Positions 17,510 to 28,105 are shown, counted from the stretch's first letter. The stretch is DNA of 64,000 nt from Bacteroidota bacterium (GCA_019638705.1 JAHBTI010000013.1:1-64000), one strand, 5' to 3'. Made by a program: numbers and translations. Notes: generated by a model from the letters alone, not told the origin.

Positions 17510-19324
17510 ATGGCTACCACAAATACAGGATTAGAAACAGAACACTTGGCTCACCACTCACACGTTCACGATGAGCACGAAGAAAGTTTTGTGAGTAAAT
17601 ATATTTTCAGTATGGACCACAAGGTTATTTCCCGTCAGTTTTTGATTACTGCCGTGGTAATGGCTGTGATAGCAATGACGATGTCTGTCATTTTCCGTAT
17701 GCAATTGGCTTGGCCCGGAGAAAAATTTGCTTTTGTAAACGCTCTGCTTGGCGACAAATGGGCGAAGGACGGAATCCTTGACCCGAATATGTACCTGGCT
17801 TTGGTTACTATTCATGGTACAATTATGGTGTTCTTTGTGCTGACGGGAGGATTAAGCGGAACGTTCAGTAACTTGTTAATTCCCTACCAGATTGGTGCGC
17901 GCGATATGGCATCAGGCTTTTTAAATATGTTGTCGTATTGGTTTTTCTTTGTGTCAGCCGTAATTATGTTGGCATCTTGTTTTATCAGCGATGGTCCTGC
18001 ATCTGCAGGTTGGACAATCTATCCCCCATTATCCGCTTTGCCCGAATCCATTCCGGGGTCTAAACTCGGCATGACGTTATGGTTAATTTCCATGACCATT
18101 TTCGTTGTATCGTCCCTGCTCGGAAGTTTGAACTACATCATTACAGTTGTAAATATGCGTACCAAAGGTATGACCATGACACGCCTGCCTTTGAGCATTT
18201 GGGCATTTTTGATTACGGCTATATTGGGCGTGTTATCGTTCCCTGTGCTTGTATCTTGCGTACTGCTTTTGATTATGGACAGAAGTTTTAATACTTCTTT
18301 CTATTTATCCGACATTTATATCGGCGGTCGTCCTTTGGATAACGTTGGTGGAAGTCCTGTATTATTTGAACACTTGTTTTGGTTCTTGGGACACCCCGAA
18401 GTATATATCGTGTTATTACCTGCTTTGGGTATTGCCTCTGAAGTTATTTCAACCAACTCCCGCAAAACTATTTTCGGCTACCGTGCCATGATTGGTTCTA
18501 TGCTGGCAATCGGTTTCTTGTCATTCATCGTGTGGGGACATCATATGTTTATGACAGGCATGAACCCGTTTCTCGGTTCAGTGTTTGTATTCACTACTTT
18601 GCTAATTGCCATTCCTTCGGCGGTAAAAGCATTCAATTACATTACTACTATATGGAAAGGTAACATTCAATACACGCCTGCCATGTTGTTTGCAATAGGA
18701 TTAGTTTCTTCTTTTATTACAGGCGGTGTAACAGGTATTATTCTTGCAGACTCTACGTTAGATATTAACGTACATGATACTTATTTTGTAATAGCGCACT
18801 TCCACATTGTAATGGGCTTGAGTGCTATCTTTGGTATGTTTGCGGGCGTTTATCACTGGTTTCCGAAAATGTTCCTGCGCATGATGAATAAAAAATTAGG
18901 TTACTTACATTTTTGGCTTACCATTATTTGCGCTTACGGCGTATTCTTCCCAATGCACTTTTTAGGCTTGGCAGGTGTTCCGCGCCGTTACTATACAAAC
19001 AGTAATTTCCCGATGTTTGACAATTTGGTTGATATTAACGAAGTGGTTACTGTTTTCGCCATTATCGGGGCATTGGCGCAGGGTATTTTCTTGTTCAACT
19101 TCTTTTACAGTATGTTCCGTGGCGAAAAAGCTCCTCAAAATCCATGGAAAGCCAATACTTTGGAATGGACAACGCCAATGGCACACATTCACGGCAATTG
19201 GCCCGGCGAATTACCAACCGTACACCGTTGGGCTTACGATTACAGCAAACCGGGTAAAGACAAAGATTATGTTCCTCAAACCGTGCCTTTGGAAGAAGGT
19301 GAGCATGACGGTGGCGAACACTAA
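17510..19324 (+). CDS. coxA: Cytochrome c oxidase subunit I
   Basis: The catalytic subunit has 604 residues and about twelve helices. Haem and copper ligands are visible in IHGTIMVFF, GHPEVYIVLLP, GHHMF and HDTYFVIAHFHIV. The Glu in GHPEV marks an A1-type proton channel. A His-rich soluble head precedes the first helix and a charged tail follows the last. No subunit III or IV gene follows; the operon ends at the terminator after this gene, so those subunits must be elsewhere in the genome. Confidence 0.95.
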   Translation: MATTNTGLETEHLAHHSHVHDEHEESFVSKYIFSMDHKVISRQFLITAVVMAVIAMTMSVIFRMQLAWPGEKFAFVNALLGDKWAKDGILDPNMYLALVTIHGTIMVFFVLTGGLSGTFSNLLIPYQIGARDMASGFLNMLSYWFFFVSAVIMLASCFISDGPASAGWTIYPPLSALPESIPGSKLGMTLWLISMTIFVVSSLLGSLNYIITVVNMRTKGMTMTRLPLSIWAFLITAILGVLSFPVLVSCVLLLIMDRSFNTSFYLSDIYIGGRPLDNVGGSPVLFEHLFWFLGHPEVYIVLLPALGIASEVISTNSRKTIFGYRAMIGSMLAIGFLSFIVWGHHMFMTGMNPFLGSVFVFTTLLIAIPSAVKAFNYITTIWKGNIQYTPAMLFAIGLVSSFITGGVTGIILADSTLDINVHDTYFVIAHFHIVMGLSAIFGMFAGVYHWFPKMFLRMMNKKLGYLHFWLTIICAYGVFFPMHFLGLAGVPRRYYTNSNFPMFDNLVDINEVVTVFAIIGALAQGIFLFNFFYSMFRGEKAPQNPWKANTLEWTTPMAHIHGNWPGELPTVHRWAYDYSKPGKDKDYVPQTVPLEEGEHDGGEH

Positions 19325-19345
19325 TTAATAAACGATTTTGAAATT

Positions 19346-19377
19346 AAAATCCCGAGTTTTAACGCTTGGGATTTTTT
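19346..19377. terminator. Two-way terminator between coxA and the glycosyltransferase
   Basis: AAAATCCCGAG and CTTGGGATTTT form the hairpin, followed by a T-run on the plus side and preceded by A-rich sequence on the other. The hairpin overlaps the last codons of the minus-strand glycosyltransferase. Confidence 0.75.
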
Positions 19378-20243
19378 ATTTTGTAATTCCTGTTTTCCCC
19401 AATCCGCCAACCCGTCAATTTTTCTACCCAAAACAAAAATTTGTATTTCAAATTGGTGTTTACTTTTGATTGGTCATAAACAAAATGCCAATGTGCATTT
19501 TTAATTCTTTGCTCAAACACTTTTGGGTGCGAACCTCTGTAAACCGCCAACAAATCAATGTTGTTATAATCAAATTCTTCAACGGCAGAAACGTTTGCTT
19601 TTAACCAATCATCATCGTGCCACATTTTGTGGAAACTTTCTTGCTTTGCCTGTTGTGCTTTTGGCGGTTTCACCCAACCGTAATGATGAATAAATGCGCC
19701 TGTATTTTTCACATACAATTTTTTATTGTCATTTGTACGGAAACCTTGAGCGTCTTTGTAAGAGCGGATATTTTTATCGTTGCGGATAATGCGTACTTCA
19801 TGTTTGTACCAACGGCGACCTACACCAATGTAATTATAATGTCCGTAAAAATGTTTGTACTCAAACAGCAAACCCTGCACAGTCTTGTCGTCTTTAAATT
19901 GCAGCATGATTTCTTTTATTTTGGGCAAATCGTTTTCATGCACGCACTCATCGCTTTGAATGTAAAAACACCAGTCAAATTCTGTGGGAATTTCATCAAA
20001 CACTTTGTTGGTTTCAACCGCCAACACTTTTCCGCCTTCGCGCAAAGTGTCGTCCCACAGGGTATCAATAATTTTTATTTTGTCGGAAGCAATGTCTTCT
20101 ATGAGTTGGCGCGTGTTGTCATCACTCTTACCAACGCCCACAAAAAACACATCGCACAAAGGTAGAATGGACGTAATTGCTTCCACCACAGGATAATCGT
20201 AGCGAAGCGCGTTTCTGATAATGGTAAAACCTGCAACTTTCAT
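19359..20243 (-). CDS. Family 2-like glycosyltransferase
   Basis: The protein has about 294 residues from the ATG giving MKVAGFTIIRNALRYDYP; an extension upstream reads as a tyrosine-rich stretch and is unlikely. KSDDNT and the WCFYIQSDECVHE segment, with an acidic DxD-like element, fit a GT2-type domain of the kind found in capsule and LPS loci. The C-terminal part is aromatic and basic. It is a single gene, isolated from other sugar genes here, so the substrate is unknown. Confidence 0.7.
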   Translation of the reverse strand: MKVAGFTIIRNALRYDYPVVEAITSILPLCDVFFVGVGKSDDNTRQLIEDIASDKIKIIDTLWDDTLREGGKVLAVETNKVFDEIPTEFDWCFYIQSDECVHENDLPKIKEIMLQFKDDKTVQGLLFEYKHFYGHYNYIGVGRRWYKHEVRIIRNDKNIRSYKDAQGFRTNDNKKLYVKNTGAFIHHYGWVKPPKAQQAKQESFHKMWHDDDWLKANVSAVEEFDYNNIDLLAVYRGSHPKVFEQRIKNAHWHFVYDQSKVNTNLKYKFLFWVEKLTGWRIGENRNYKIKNPKR

Positions 20244-20375
20244 ATTGAGCGCGTAAAAGTAATAAAGATAATACAAGGTATTGATTTGATTAAGTCATTA
20301 ATAAACTCAAAAACTAATCATTTTTAGTATTGTTTTTTCATTTTATCCTTTCATCCTCAAAATAAATCCCACCAC

Positions 20376-20412
20376 AAAAAAATCCCGATTGAAATTCAAT
20401 CGGGATTTTTTT
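20376..20412. terminator. Terminator downstream of dnaK
   Basis: AAATCCCGATTGAA and TTCAATCGGGATTT pair perfectly, flanked by A-rich and T-rich runs. It serves dnaK on the minus strand. Confidence 0.85.
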
Positions 20413-20420
20413 ATTTCATC

Positions 20421-20440
20421 GTCATTGCGACCGCAATGAC
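20421..20440. repeat. Short palindrome of the REP-like type
   Basis: GTCATTGC and GCAATGAC are separated by GACC. This kind of GTCATTGCG element is widespread as an interspersed palindrome in many bacteria. It sits between the dnaK stop and its terminator. Confidence 0.5.
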
Positions 20441-20449
20441 GGAATGCAA

Positions 20450-22354
20450 TTACTTCACTTCTTCAAAATCAACATCGGTTACATTTTCGGCGTTGCCGTT
20501 TTGCTGCGCACCGCCTTGTTGTTGATTTGCATCTGCGCCACCTGCTTGTTGTTGCGCTTTGTACATATCCTCGCTGGCTGCTTGCCATGCTGCGTTTATA
20601 GTCGTTAAAGCAACAGCAATTTTTTCCAAATCTTTTGAAGCGTGTGCTGTTTTCAATTCAGTTAAAGCACTTTCAATGGCAGATTTTTTATCGGCTGGAA
20701 TTTTATCGCCGTATTCTTTCAATTGTTTTTCTGTTTGAAAAATCATTGAATCTGCTTCGTTCAGTTTTTCAACCTCTTCTTTTGCTTTTTTATCGGCATC
20801 GGCGTTGGCTTCTGCTTCGCGTTTCATGCGGTCAATTTCTTCCTGACTTAATCCGCTCTTAGCTTCAATGCGAATGTTGTGCGATTTGCCTGTGGCTTTG
20901 TCTTTCGCGCTCACGTTTAAAATACCGTTGGCATCAATGTCAAACGTTACTTCAATTTGAGGCACACCGCGTGGTGCAGGCGGAATCCCGTCCAAGTTAA
21001 ATTCACCGAGTTTGCGGTTATCGCGTGCCATTGGGCGTTCACCTTGATATACTACGATTTGCACACTTGGTTGATTATCCGCAGCCGTGCTGAAATCTTG
21101 CGATTTTTTTGTCGGAATGGTGGTGTTGGCTTCAATCAATTTGGTAAACACACCGCCCATAGTTTCAATGCCTAAAGACAATGGCGTTACATCTAACAAC
21201 AACACATCTTTTACTTCGCCTGTTAAAACTCCACCTTGAATGGCTGCGCCCAAAGCAACCACCTCATCAGGATTTACGCTTCTGTTAGGTGTTTTGCCGA
21301 AGAATTTTTCAACAGCAGCCTGAATTGCGGGAATACGCGTAGTACCACCTACCAAAATAACTTCGTTAATATCAGAAGTTGATAAACCTGCATTTTTCAA
21401 AGCCGACTGACAAGGAGCAATGGTGCGTTGAATAAGGCTGTCAGCCAATTGCTCAAATTTTGCGCGCGATAAGGTTTTCACCAAGTGTTTAGGAATTCCG
21501 TTTACCGGCGGCATAATGTATGGCAGGTTAATTTCGGTGCTTGTAGAATTTGACAATTCTATTTTTGCTTTTTCGGCAGCTTCTTTCAAACGTTGCAAAA
21601 CCATTGGGTCTTGGCGCAAATCTACGCCTTCGTCTTTTTTAAATTCATCAGCCAACCAGTCAATAATCACTTGGTCAAAGTCATCACCGCCCAAGTGTGT
21701 ATCGCCGTCTGTTGATTTTACTTCAAACACACCGTCACCCAGTTCAAGCACCGACACGTCGTGTGTACCGCCACCGCAGTCAAACACCACAATTTTCATG
21801 TCTTGATTTTTCTTGTCCATGCCGTAAGCCAAAGCGGCAGCGGTTGGTTCGTTGATGATGCGTTTTACTTTTAAACCTGCAATTTCGCCTGCTTCTTTTG
21901 TGGCTTGGCGTTGTGCATCGTTAAAGTAAGCAGGCACGGTAATTACCGCTTCGTTTACTTCTGTGCCCAAATAATCTTCGGCAGTTTTTTTCATTTTTTG
22001 CAAAATAATCGCCGATATTTCTTGCGGGGTATATTTGCGGTCGTCAATCTGCACGCGGGGCGTATTATTGTCGCCTCTCACCACTTCATAAGGTACGCGC
22101 TTTGCTTCGTTTGTAACCTCATCGTAAGTATGCCCCATAAAGCGTTTAATGGAGTAAACTGTTTTTTTAGGGTTGGTAACAGCCTGGCGTTTTGCAGGGT
22201 CGCCCACTTTACGTTCGCCGCCTTCAACAAAGGCAACTACCGAAGGTGTGGTGCGTTTACCTTCGTTGTTTACAATAACTACTGCTTCGTTGCCTTCCAT
22301 TACTGATACGCAAGAGTTGGTAGTTCCTAAATCTATTCCTATTATTTTTCCCAT
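20450..22354 (-). CDS. dnaK: Chaperone DnaK (Hsp70)
   Basis: The protein is full length at 634 residues. It starts [20 protein letters not shown] with the phosphate loop of the ATPase domain (1-380) and has the [19 protein letters not shown] motif. The linker [19 protein letters not shown] is followed by the substrate-binding domain, and the end is rich in Gln and Ala and closes with [10 protein letters not shown]. DnaJ and GrpE are not next to it. It refolds proteins in the cytoplasm with those partners. A sigma-54-like promoter and a palindrome lie upstream (see separate entries). Confidence 0.97.
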   Translation of the reverse strand: MGKIIGIDLGTTNSCVSVMEGNEAVVIVNNEGKRTTPSVVAFVEGGERKVGDPAKRQAVTNPKKTVYSIKRFMGHTYDEVTNEAKRVPYEVVRGDNNTPRVQIDDRKYTPQEISAIILQKMKKTAEDYLGTEVNEAVITVPAYFNDAQRQATKEAGEIAGLKVKRIINEPTAAALAYGMDKKNQDMKIVVFDCGGGTHDVSVLELGDGVFEVKSTDGDTHLGGDDFDQVIIDWLADEFKKDEGVDLRQDPMVLQRLKEAAEKAKIELSNSTSTEINLPYIMPPVNGIPKHLVKTLSRAKFEQLADSLIQRTIAPCQSALKNAGLSTSDINEVILVGGTTRIPAIQAAVEKFFGKTPNRSVNPDEVVALGAAIQGGVLTGEVKDVLLLDVTPLSLGIETMGGVFTKLIEANTTIPTKKSQDFSTAADNQPSVQIVVYQGERPMARDNRKLGEFNLDGIPPAPRGVPQIEVTFDIDANGILNVSAKDKATGKSHNIRIEAKSGLSQEEIDRMKREAEANADADKKAKEEVEKLNEADSMIFQTEKQLKEYGDKIPADKKSAIESALTELKTAHASKDLEKIAVALTTINAAWQAASEDMYKAQQQAGGADANQQQGGAQQNGNAENVTDVDFEEVK

Positions 22355-22380
22355 AATATTTTAATTTTTATACATGGGTT

Positions 22381-22397
22381 TTCAATTTGTGTGCCAA
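22381..22397 (-). promoter_or_regulatory. Sigma-54-like promoter of dnaK
   Basis: Read on the minus strand the sequence is TTGGCACACAAATTGAA. TGGCAC at the -24 position and TTGA at -12, five bases apart, match the sigma-54 consensus TGGCAC-N5-TTGC well. The expected start of transcription is about 15 bases before the dnaK ATG. Confidence 0.5.
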
Positions 22398-22419
22398 GCC
22401 AAATACAGGGGTAATCAAA

Positions 22420-22432
22420 TGACAGAGTGTCA
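22420..22432. promoter_or_regulatory. TGACA-N3-TGTCA palindrome upstream of the dnaK promoter
   Basis: TGACAGAGTGTCA is a perfect 5+5 palindrome. It lies about 25-35 bases upstream of the sigma-54-like element. It may bind a dimeric regulator. No CIRCE element (the usual HrcA site) is seen here. Confidence 0.45.
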
Positions 22433-22474
22433 GAAAAACCAAATTTTTAGTGAAAATGCGACAGAGTTTTTGCA

Positions 22475-23593
22475 CTACGGAAGCTTGTTGTCGGCTCTCA
22501 TAAACCTGTAAGGTCTGGTGTTGGCATTGTTGGCAAACTCGTTTTTAAACGAGGGCGTTACGGCTTTTACCACCGAAAAACGCGCGCGGAATGTAAAAAT
22601 CCCCAAAGCCGTTTGATTGTCAAAGTTAGAATACAAAGGCTTGTTTTGCGAAATGCTTAGCGAGGGCGAGGCGTACTGCAAATAATCCCAATAATCTTGT
22701 GTGGAAGAATAAATGAAATATTGAATTTTATACAATTTTCTGCCGAAAAAATTAAAGTAAACACCACCGTTTCCGTTCGGATATTTATTTTTTAAGGCTA
22801 CACCCATAGCAGCAAAAAATTCTTTTGAGGTAAAAGAAACAGGCAATGTAAGCAGGGTTCTGAGGGGAGGCTCGTAAGCCGCATCAGTTATATATTGATT
22901 AACAAAATTGTAATCTAAAAACAAGGTGTCAAGTTTAGTGGTTTTGCCAATCAGCGAATCGTAATAATGCGCTCTTATTGAAAACTGATAAATTTTTGAA
23001 TTGTTGGTGGGGTAACGTTTGTTGTTTTCGCCGTTAGTGGCAGGTGTGCTGCCGTTGTAATCAACATAATAATTATTCGGATTTTCAACATTTGCCATTA
23101 CGTTCTCATAACTGTATTGTATTGAAAAAGGCTGAACATTTATGGGTTTCACGCTATCCAACGCCCATGAGCGTGCCGTAAAGATATTTTCCGTTCGGTT
23201 ATTTTTTACGGTGAGCGTATATTCTCCCGCTACTTTTATAGGTTCTGAACTTACGTAAACACGCTGTGTTCTGCTGAAAGCCCCCGAAACAGTTTGAAGC
23301 ACCGAATCTCTGAATGTAATCGTTTCGCCTGACGAGTGAGTTAATGTTACACGCAACTCACCTTCGGGATAATTTACACTGTCTGCCACCTGCGCCATTT
23401 GGTTGGCATCGCCCTCGCCCAAAAACACTTTGTTAATGCGAATGATTTGCCATTTTTCTTGCGGACACAATACCGCGTAAATACTCGGGATTTCTTTGTA
23501 AGGTGCGTTTAACTTCAACTCGTTTTTGCAGGAAGAAAAAGTAACAACGCATAAAAAAATAAAAAGTACAAGTATAAATTTTATAAATTTCAC
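22475..23593 (-). CDS. Secreted lipoprotein of unknown function
   Basis: The N-terminus is a lipoprotein signal with the lipobox FSSC (Cys22). The remainder of 372 residues is predicted beta-rich, with YAVLCPQEKWQIIRINKVFL near the start and TFRARFSVVKAVTP near the end. This general style resembles large Bacteroidota outer-membrane lipoproteins such as DUF4249, but I am not sure of the family. Two aromatic-rich segments suggest surface or ligand contact. It stands alone, divergent from the small gene at 23698. Confidence 0.7.
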   Translation of the reverse strand: MKFIKFILVLFIFLCVVTFSSCKNELKLNAPYKEIPSIYAVLCPQEKWQIIRINKVFLGEGDANQMAQVADSVNYPEGELRVTLTHSSGETITFRDSVLQTVSGAFSRTQRVYVSSEPIKVAGEYTLTVKNNRTENIFTARSWALDSVKPINVQPFSIQYSYENVMANVENPNNYYVDYNGSTPATNGENNKRYPTNNSKIYQFSIRAHYYDSLIGKTTKLDTLFLDYNFVNQYITDAAYEPPLRTLLTLPVSFTSKEFFAAMGVALKNKYPNGNGGVYFNFFGRKLYKIQYFIYSSTQDYWDYLQYASPSLSISQNKPLYSNFDNQTALGIFTFRARFSVVKAVTPSFKNEFANNANTRPYRFMRADNKLP

Positions 23594-23697
23594 GCGGCAA
23601 AGGTAGCATTAAGTTAAAAATTTGATTTAAAAATTTGAAGAAAATTAACCATGTTATTGTGATTGGTGTTAAAATCTAAAAAACATACATTTGCTAT

Positions 23698-23961
23698 ATG
23701 GAAAATGTAAATAAATCGCAACCGAAAATTATTAATCCTGCTTTGTTGTGGGAATACGATTTGGACACGTTTAATTACAAAAAATCGTACAAGATAGTTA
23801 TTGAAAGAGTGTTGGAGCGTGGCAATTTGGAAGAATGGCGCGAAATGGTTCAACTTTATTCAAGAGAACAAATTTTGGAGGCTATTGAGTGGAGTGCGCA
23901 GTTAAGTAAATTTGAAAAAGAATTTGGGAGTTTCTTTTTAGATTCTTCTTTATTAAAATAA
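23698..23961 (+). CDS. Small helical protein, DUF6922-like, possible orphan antitoxin
   Basis: The 87-residue protein begins MENVNKSQPKIINPALLWEY and includes IVIERVLERGNLEEWREMV. This pattern is that of short Bacteroidota proteins that usually precede an AbiEii-type nucleotidyltransferase gene. No such gene follows here: the next 186 bases hold no open frame of note, and the next gene is an unrelated membrane protein. It may be a remnant or an antitoxin acting in trans with the AbiE pair at 31.5 kb. Confidence 0.55.
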   Translation: MENVNKSQPKIINPALLWEYDLDTFNYKKSYKIVIERVLERGNLEEWREMVQLYSREQILEAIEWSAQLSKFEKEFGSFFLDSSLLK

Positions 23962-24147
23962 TTTTCACCCACCAAAACTCCTGAAACCATTGCCAATAAA
24001 TCAAATAAAAAAACGTATTCAGGAAGCTACACTTAAATCGGATAAGGTTTTTAGGAGTTGATTTAAAAACAAAACTTTTCTTGGGATAAGAGTGCGGAAT
24101 TGTTGTGGAAGAGTGTAATAAAAATGATAAACGAATAAACTAAGAAT

Positions 24148-24714
24148 ATGTTTGATTTTATTTTCATAATTATAATTGCTTTTATTCTTGCACTTGGAAG
24201 CGGGCTTCTTTATTTGATATATCTGCCACTAAAAAATTACTTGTTAAAATCTAATAAACTCTCCCAAAAACAGAACAAAAGAATTAATTACGCTTTTATT
24301 CTTTTACCATGTTTAATTGGTATAATCATGTATTGTATGAAAGATTATAGAACTCCAAGTAAAGATAGACTTGAACAATCTTCTGATATACAATTGCCAA
24401 CTGATTTTACAGTTCTTAAAGATGAATATCAAAACGTGTGGCAACATTACTCCATTACATATGAAATTCAATTAAATAACAATTCAGTAGAAAAATTGAT
24501 AAAAAGCATAAAGACCTCTAAATTTTACAATAAAAATTCTTTTCATAATGGAATATGGGACGATGTTTATTTTATCAAGGTTAATTCTGGTAAAGCTTTA
24601 TGGGCAAAAACCCCAAAAGGTTATGATTTCTCAAGAGGAGATGGATTAACCATGTATCAAATAGAACTTGACACATTAATAGGTGTTTTAAAATATCACG
24701 AATGCTCAGACTAA
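24148..24714 (+). CDS. Membrane protein of unknown function, AT-rich
   Basis: Two N-terminal membrane helices (about residues 2-27 and 48-66) are followed by a soluble domain of about 120 residues with no motif I recognise. The gene is strikingly AT-rich, with many ATA and AGA codons, unlike the flanking enolase and dnaK. This suggests recent acquisition. The start is the ATG following the upstream AT-rich gap. Confidence 0.55.
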   Translation: MFDFIFIIIIAFILALGSGLLYLIYLPLKNYLLKSNKLSQKQNKRINYAFILLPCLIGIIMYCMKDYRTPSKDRLEQSSDIQLPTDFTVLKDEYQNVWQHYSITYEIQLNNNSVEKLIKSIKTSKFYNKNSFHNGIWDDVYFIKVNSGKALWAKTPKGYDFSRGDGLTMYQIELDTLIGVLKYHECSD

Positions 24715-24741
24715 AGACTGTTATCTAAAGTTTTTGACTAA

Positions 24742-26070
<1,329 letters not shown>

Positions 26071-26409
26071 TTATAAACTTAAAACTTTCCTGACAGCTTC
26101 TTTAATTTCGTTTAGAGTAGAAACATCAACCGTTCCGATTTTTTTAATCAGTCGCTCTTGAGAAAGAGAACGAATTTGAAAACAATCGGCAGCCGAAGTT
26201 TTGGTAAGTCCGCTCGTGCTTGTGGGTTCAATTTTCACAAACCATGGTGCAATTTCGTAACGGTCTTTCCAATCGGTAATCGGAACAATAATTTTTAAAG
26301 GAAGTTTCCCCAACCTGTTATCGTTTACAATAACGGCAGGGCGTTTCTTATGAATTTCCGAGCCTTTGGTGGGGTCAAGGTCTATCAGCCAAATTTCACT
26401 TTGTTTCAT
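26071..26409 (-). CDS. MazF/PemK-type toxin endoribonuclease
   Basis: The protein is about 112 residues from the ATG giving MKQSEIWLIDLDPTKGSEIH; the GS-E-KRP-VVN pattern (GSEIHKKRPAVIVND) is the hallmark of the MazF fold. MazF toxins cleave mRNA at short sites and slow growth. The start overlaps the antitoxin end by 14 bases. The gene converges on enolase and ends exactly at its stop codon. Confidence 0.85.
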   Translation of the reverse strand: MKQSEIWLIDLDPTKGSEIHKKRPAVIVNDNRLGKLPLKIIVPITDWKDRYEIAPWFVKIEPTSTSGLTKTSAADCFQIRSLSQERLIKKIGTVDVSTLNEIKEAVRKVLSL

Positions 26410-26614
26410 AAAACTTTTCCAAGTCAAGCGAAGTGAAAGCGGTTAATTCCCTGTCATTTGCATAATCGTCGGAAAGCTCAGCAGCAGCTTGTTCCATTTG
26501 ATGTTTCAACTCATCGTTTTTTATGGATTTCAGGGTTTCTTCCACCACATAAAACCGTTTTGTAATTGGTAAGCGTTGAATTTGCTGTATTAAATCTATG
26601 GCTTGTGTTCTCAT
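26396..26614 (-). CDS. Antitoxin of the MazF pair
   Basis: This small protein of 72 residues lies directly upstream of and overlapping mazF. It is mostly helical and acidic in the second half (ELSDDYANDRELTAFT), ending DLEKFYETK. The acidic C-terminal tail is expected to block the toxin. Similar helical antitoxins accompany MazF in many Bacteroidota; no AbrB-like swapped-hairpin motif is obvious. Confidence 0.75.
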   Translation of the reverse strand: MRTQAIDLIQQIQRLPITKRFYVVEETLKSIKNDELKHQMEQAAAELSDDYANDRELTAFTSLDLEKFYETK

Positions 26615-26703
26615 GTTTTTTAAATATAGTGTTACACAAATGTACTGAAATTCCGCTTTATCTGTCCCTCATGCTCATATTAACAAAAAAATAATTCCAA
26701 AAC

Positions 26704-26735
26704 TTTGTTTCGTATCAGTTCAGACTGTAACTTTA
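26704..26735 (+). promoter_or_regulatory. Promoter of citrate synthase
   Basis: A -33 box TTTG at 26704-26707 is followed after exactly 20 bases by TAACTTTA at 26728-26735, a one-base variant of TAnnTTTG. Start of transcription would be about 20-25 bases before the ATG. Confidence 0.5.
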
Positions 26736-26762
26736 TAACCGTATAATAAAATTGTAAAAGAC

Positions 26763-28082
26763 ATGGACCCTTTAAAAGAAAAGTTCAAAGCCAAAGCAGA
26801 AGTTTTGGCGGCAGAAATTAAAGACATTAGAAAAAATCACGGTGATATTAAATTAGGGGAAATCACCGTAGCGCAGGTATATGAAGGTATGCGCGGCATG
26901 GTAGGCATGGTAACAGAAACTTCACGACTTGACCCTGAAGAAGGTATTCGCTTTCGCGGGTACTCCATTCCTGAATTGCGTAAACAGTTGCCAAAAGCAC
27001 CGGGCGGCACAGAGCCATTGCCCGAAGGTATTTTTTATTTGATGTTGGTTGGTGAATTGCCAACTTCGGACGATGTAAAATTTATTACCACCGAATGGCA
27101 AAAACGCAGCAATGTTCCTAAACATGTGTTTGATGTGATTGAAGCATTGCCTGTGGACACACACCCTATGACACAATTTGTGGTGGGCGTTATGGCATTG
27201 CAACGCGAATCATTATTTGCAAAAGCGTATGCAAAAGGCATTAATAAAAAAGATTACTGGGATTATGCGTATGAAGACAGCATGAATTTAATTGCGCGTT
27301 TACCGCGCGTAGCAGCATACATTTATCGCCGCAAATACAAAGGCGGAGTGCATATTGAGCCGAATTATAAATTAGACTGGGCTGCAAACTTTGCACACAT
27401 GTTGGGCTTTGAAGAATTTGATATGCAACGTTTAATGCGTTTGTATCTTACCATTCATGCCGACCACGAAGGCGGAAACGTTTCGGCACACACCACACAT
27501 TTGGTGGGTTCTGCGTTAAGCGACCCATACTTGGCTTTTGCCGCAGGCATGAACGGCTTGGCAGGTCCATTACACGGTTTGGCAAATCAGGAAGTGCTGA
27601 ACTGGATTATGGAACTGAAAGAAACTTTGGGTGGCGGTTTACCGAGCGAAGAACAGATTGCAGAATACATTAAACAAACGTTGGCAGCAGGAAAAGTTGT
27701 GCCGGGCTACGGACACGCCGTGTTGCGCAAAACAGACCCTCGCTTTACCGCGCAGCAGGATTTTTACAAAACATACATTAAGCAAGATGATATTTGTGAA
27801 ATTGTGCAACGTGTGTATAAAGTAGCACCGCCGATTTTGGAAGCCACAGGAAAAATCAAAAATCCTTGGCCCAACGTTGATGCGCATTCAGGAGCATTGT
27901 TAGTTCACTTTGGTATGCACGAATATGATTTCTACACCGTATTATTTGGTGTAAGCCGTGCCTTGGGTGTACTTGCAAGTTTAGTTTGGGACAGAGCTAC
28001 CGGCTCACCGATTGAACGCCCGGGTTCAGTAACCACCGACAACATTAAAGCAAAAATTAAAGCGGCTGCCGCTGCAAAATAA
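26763..28082 (+). CDS. gltA: Citrate synthase, mitochondrial-like type
   Basis: The 439-residue enzyme condenses acetyl-CoA and oxaloacetate to citrate. Active-site residues are H235 in HEGGNVSAHTTH, H318 in GYGHAVLR and D373 in NVDAHSGALL. The stretch SDPYLAFAAGMNGLAGPLHG is almost word for word that of mitochondrial citrate synthases, placing it in the eukaryotic-type subfamily rather than the Escherichia GltA type. It is full length with its own promoter and terminator. Confidence 0.95.
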   Translation: MDPLKEKFKAKAEVLAAEIKDIRKNHGDIKLGEITVAQVYEGMRGMVGMVTETSRLDPEEGIRFRGYSIPELRKQLPKAPGGTEPLPEGIFYLMLVGELPTSDDVKFITTEWQKRSNVPKHVFDVIEALPVDTHPMTQFVVGVMALQRESLFAKAYAKGINKKDYWDYAYEDSMNLIARLPRVAAYIYRRKYKGGVHIEPNYKLDWAANFAHMLGFEEFDMQRLMRLYLTIHADHEGGNVSAHTTHLVGSALSDPYLAFAAGMNGLAGPLHGLANQEVLNWIMELKETLGGGLPSEEQIAEYIKQTLAAGKVVPGYGHAVLRKTDPRFTAQQDFYKTYIKQDDICEIVQRVYKVAPPILEATGKIKNPWPNVDAHSGALLVHFGMHEYDFYTVLFGVSRALGVLASLVWDRATGSPIERPGSVTTDNIKAKIKAAAAAK

Positions 28083-28105
28083 TTTTTGGTTTTTCAATAA
28101 TTTTT

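Noticed and set aside
19617..20165. A plus-strand frame of 182 residues opposite the glycosyltransferase
   Set aside because: The minus frame has the GT2-like motifs; the plus frame has none.
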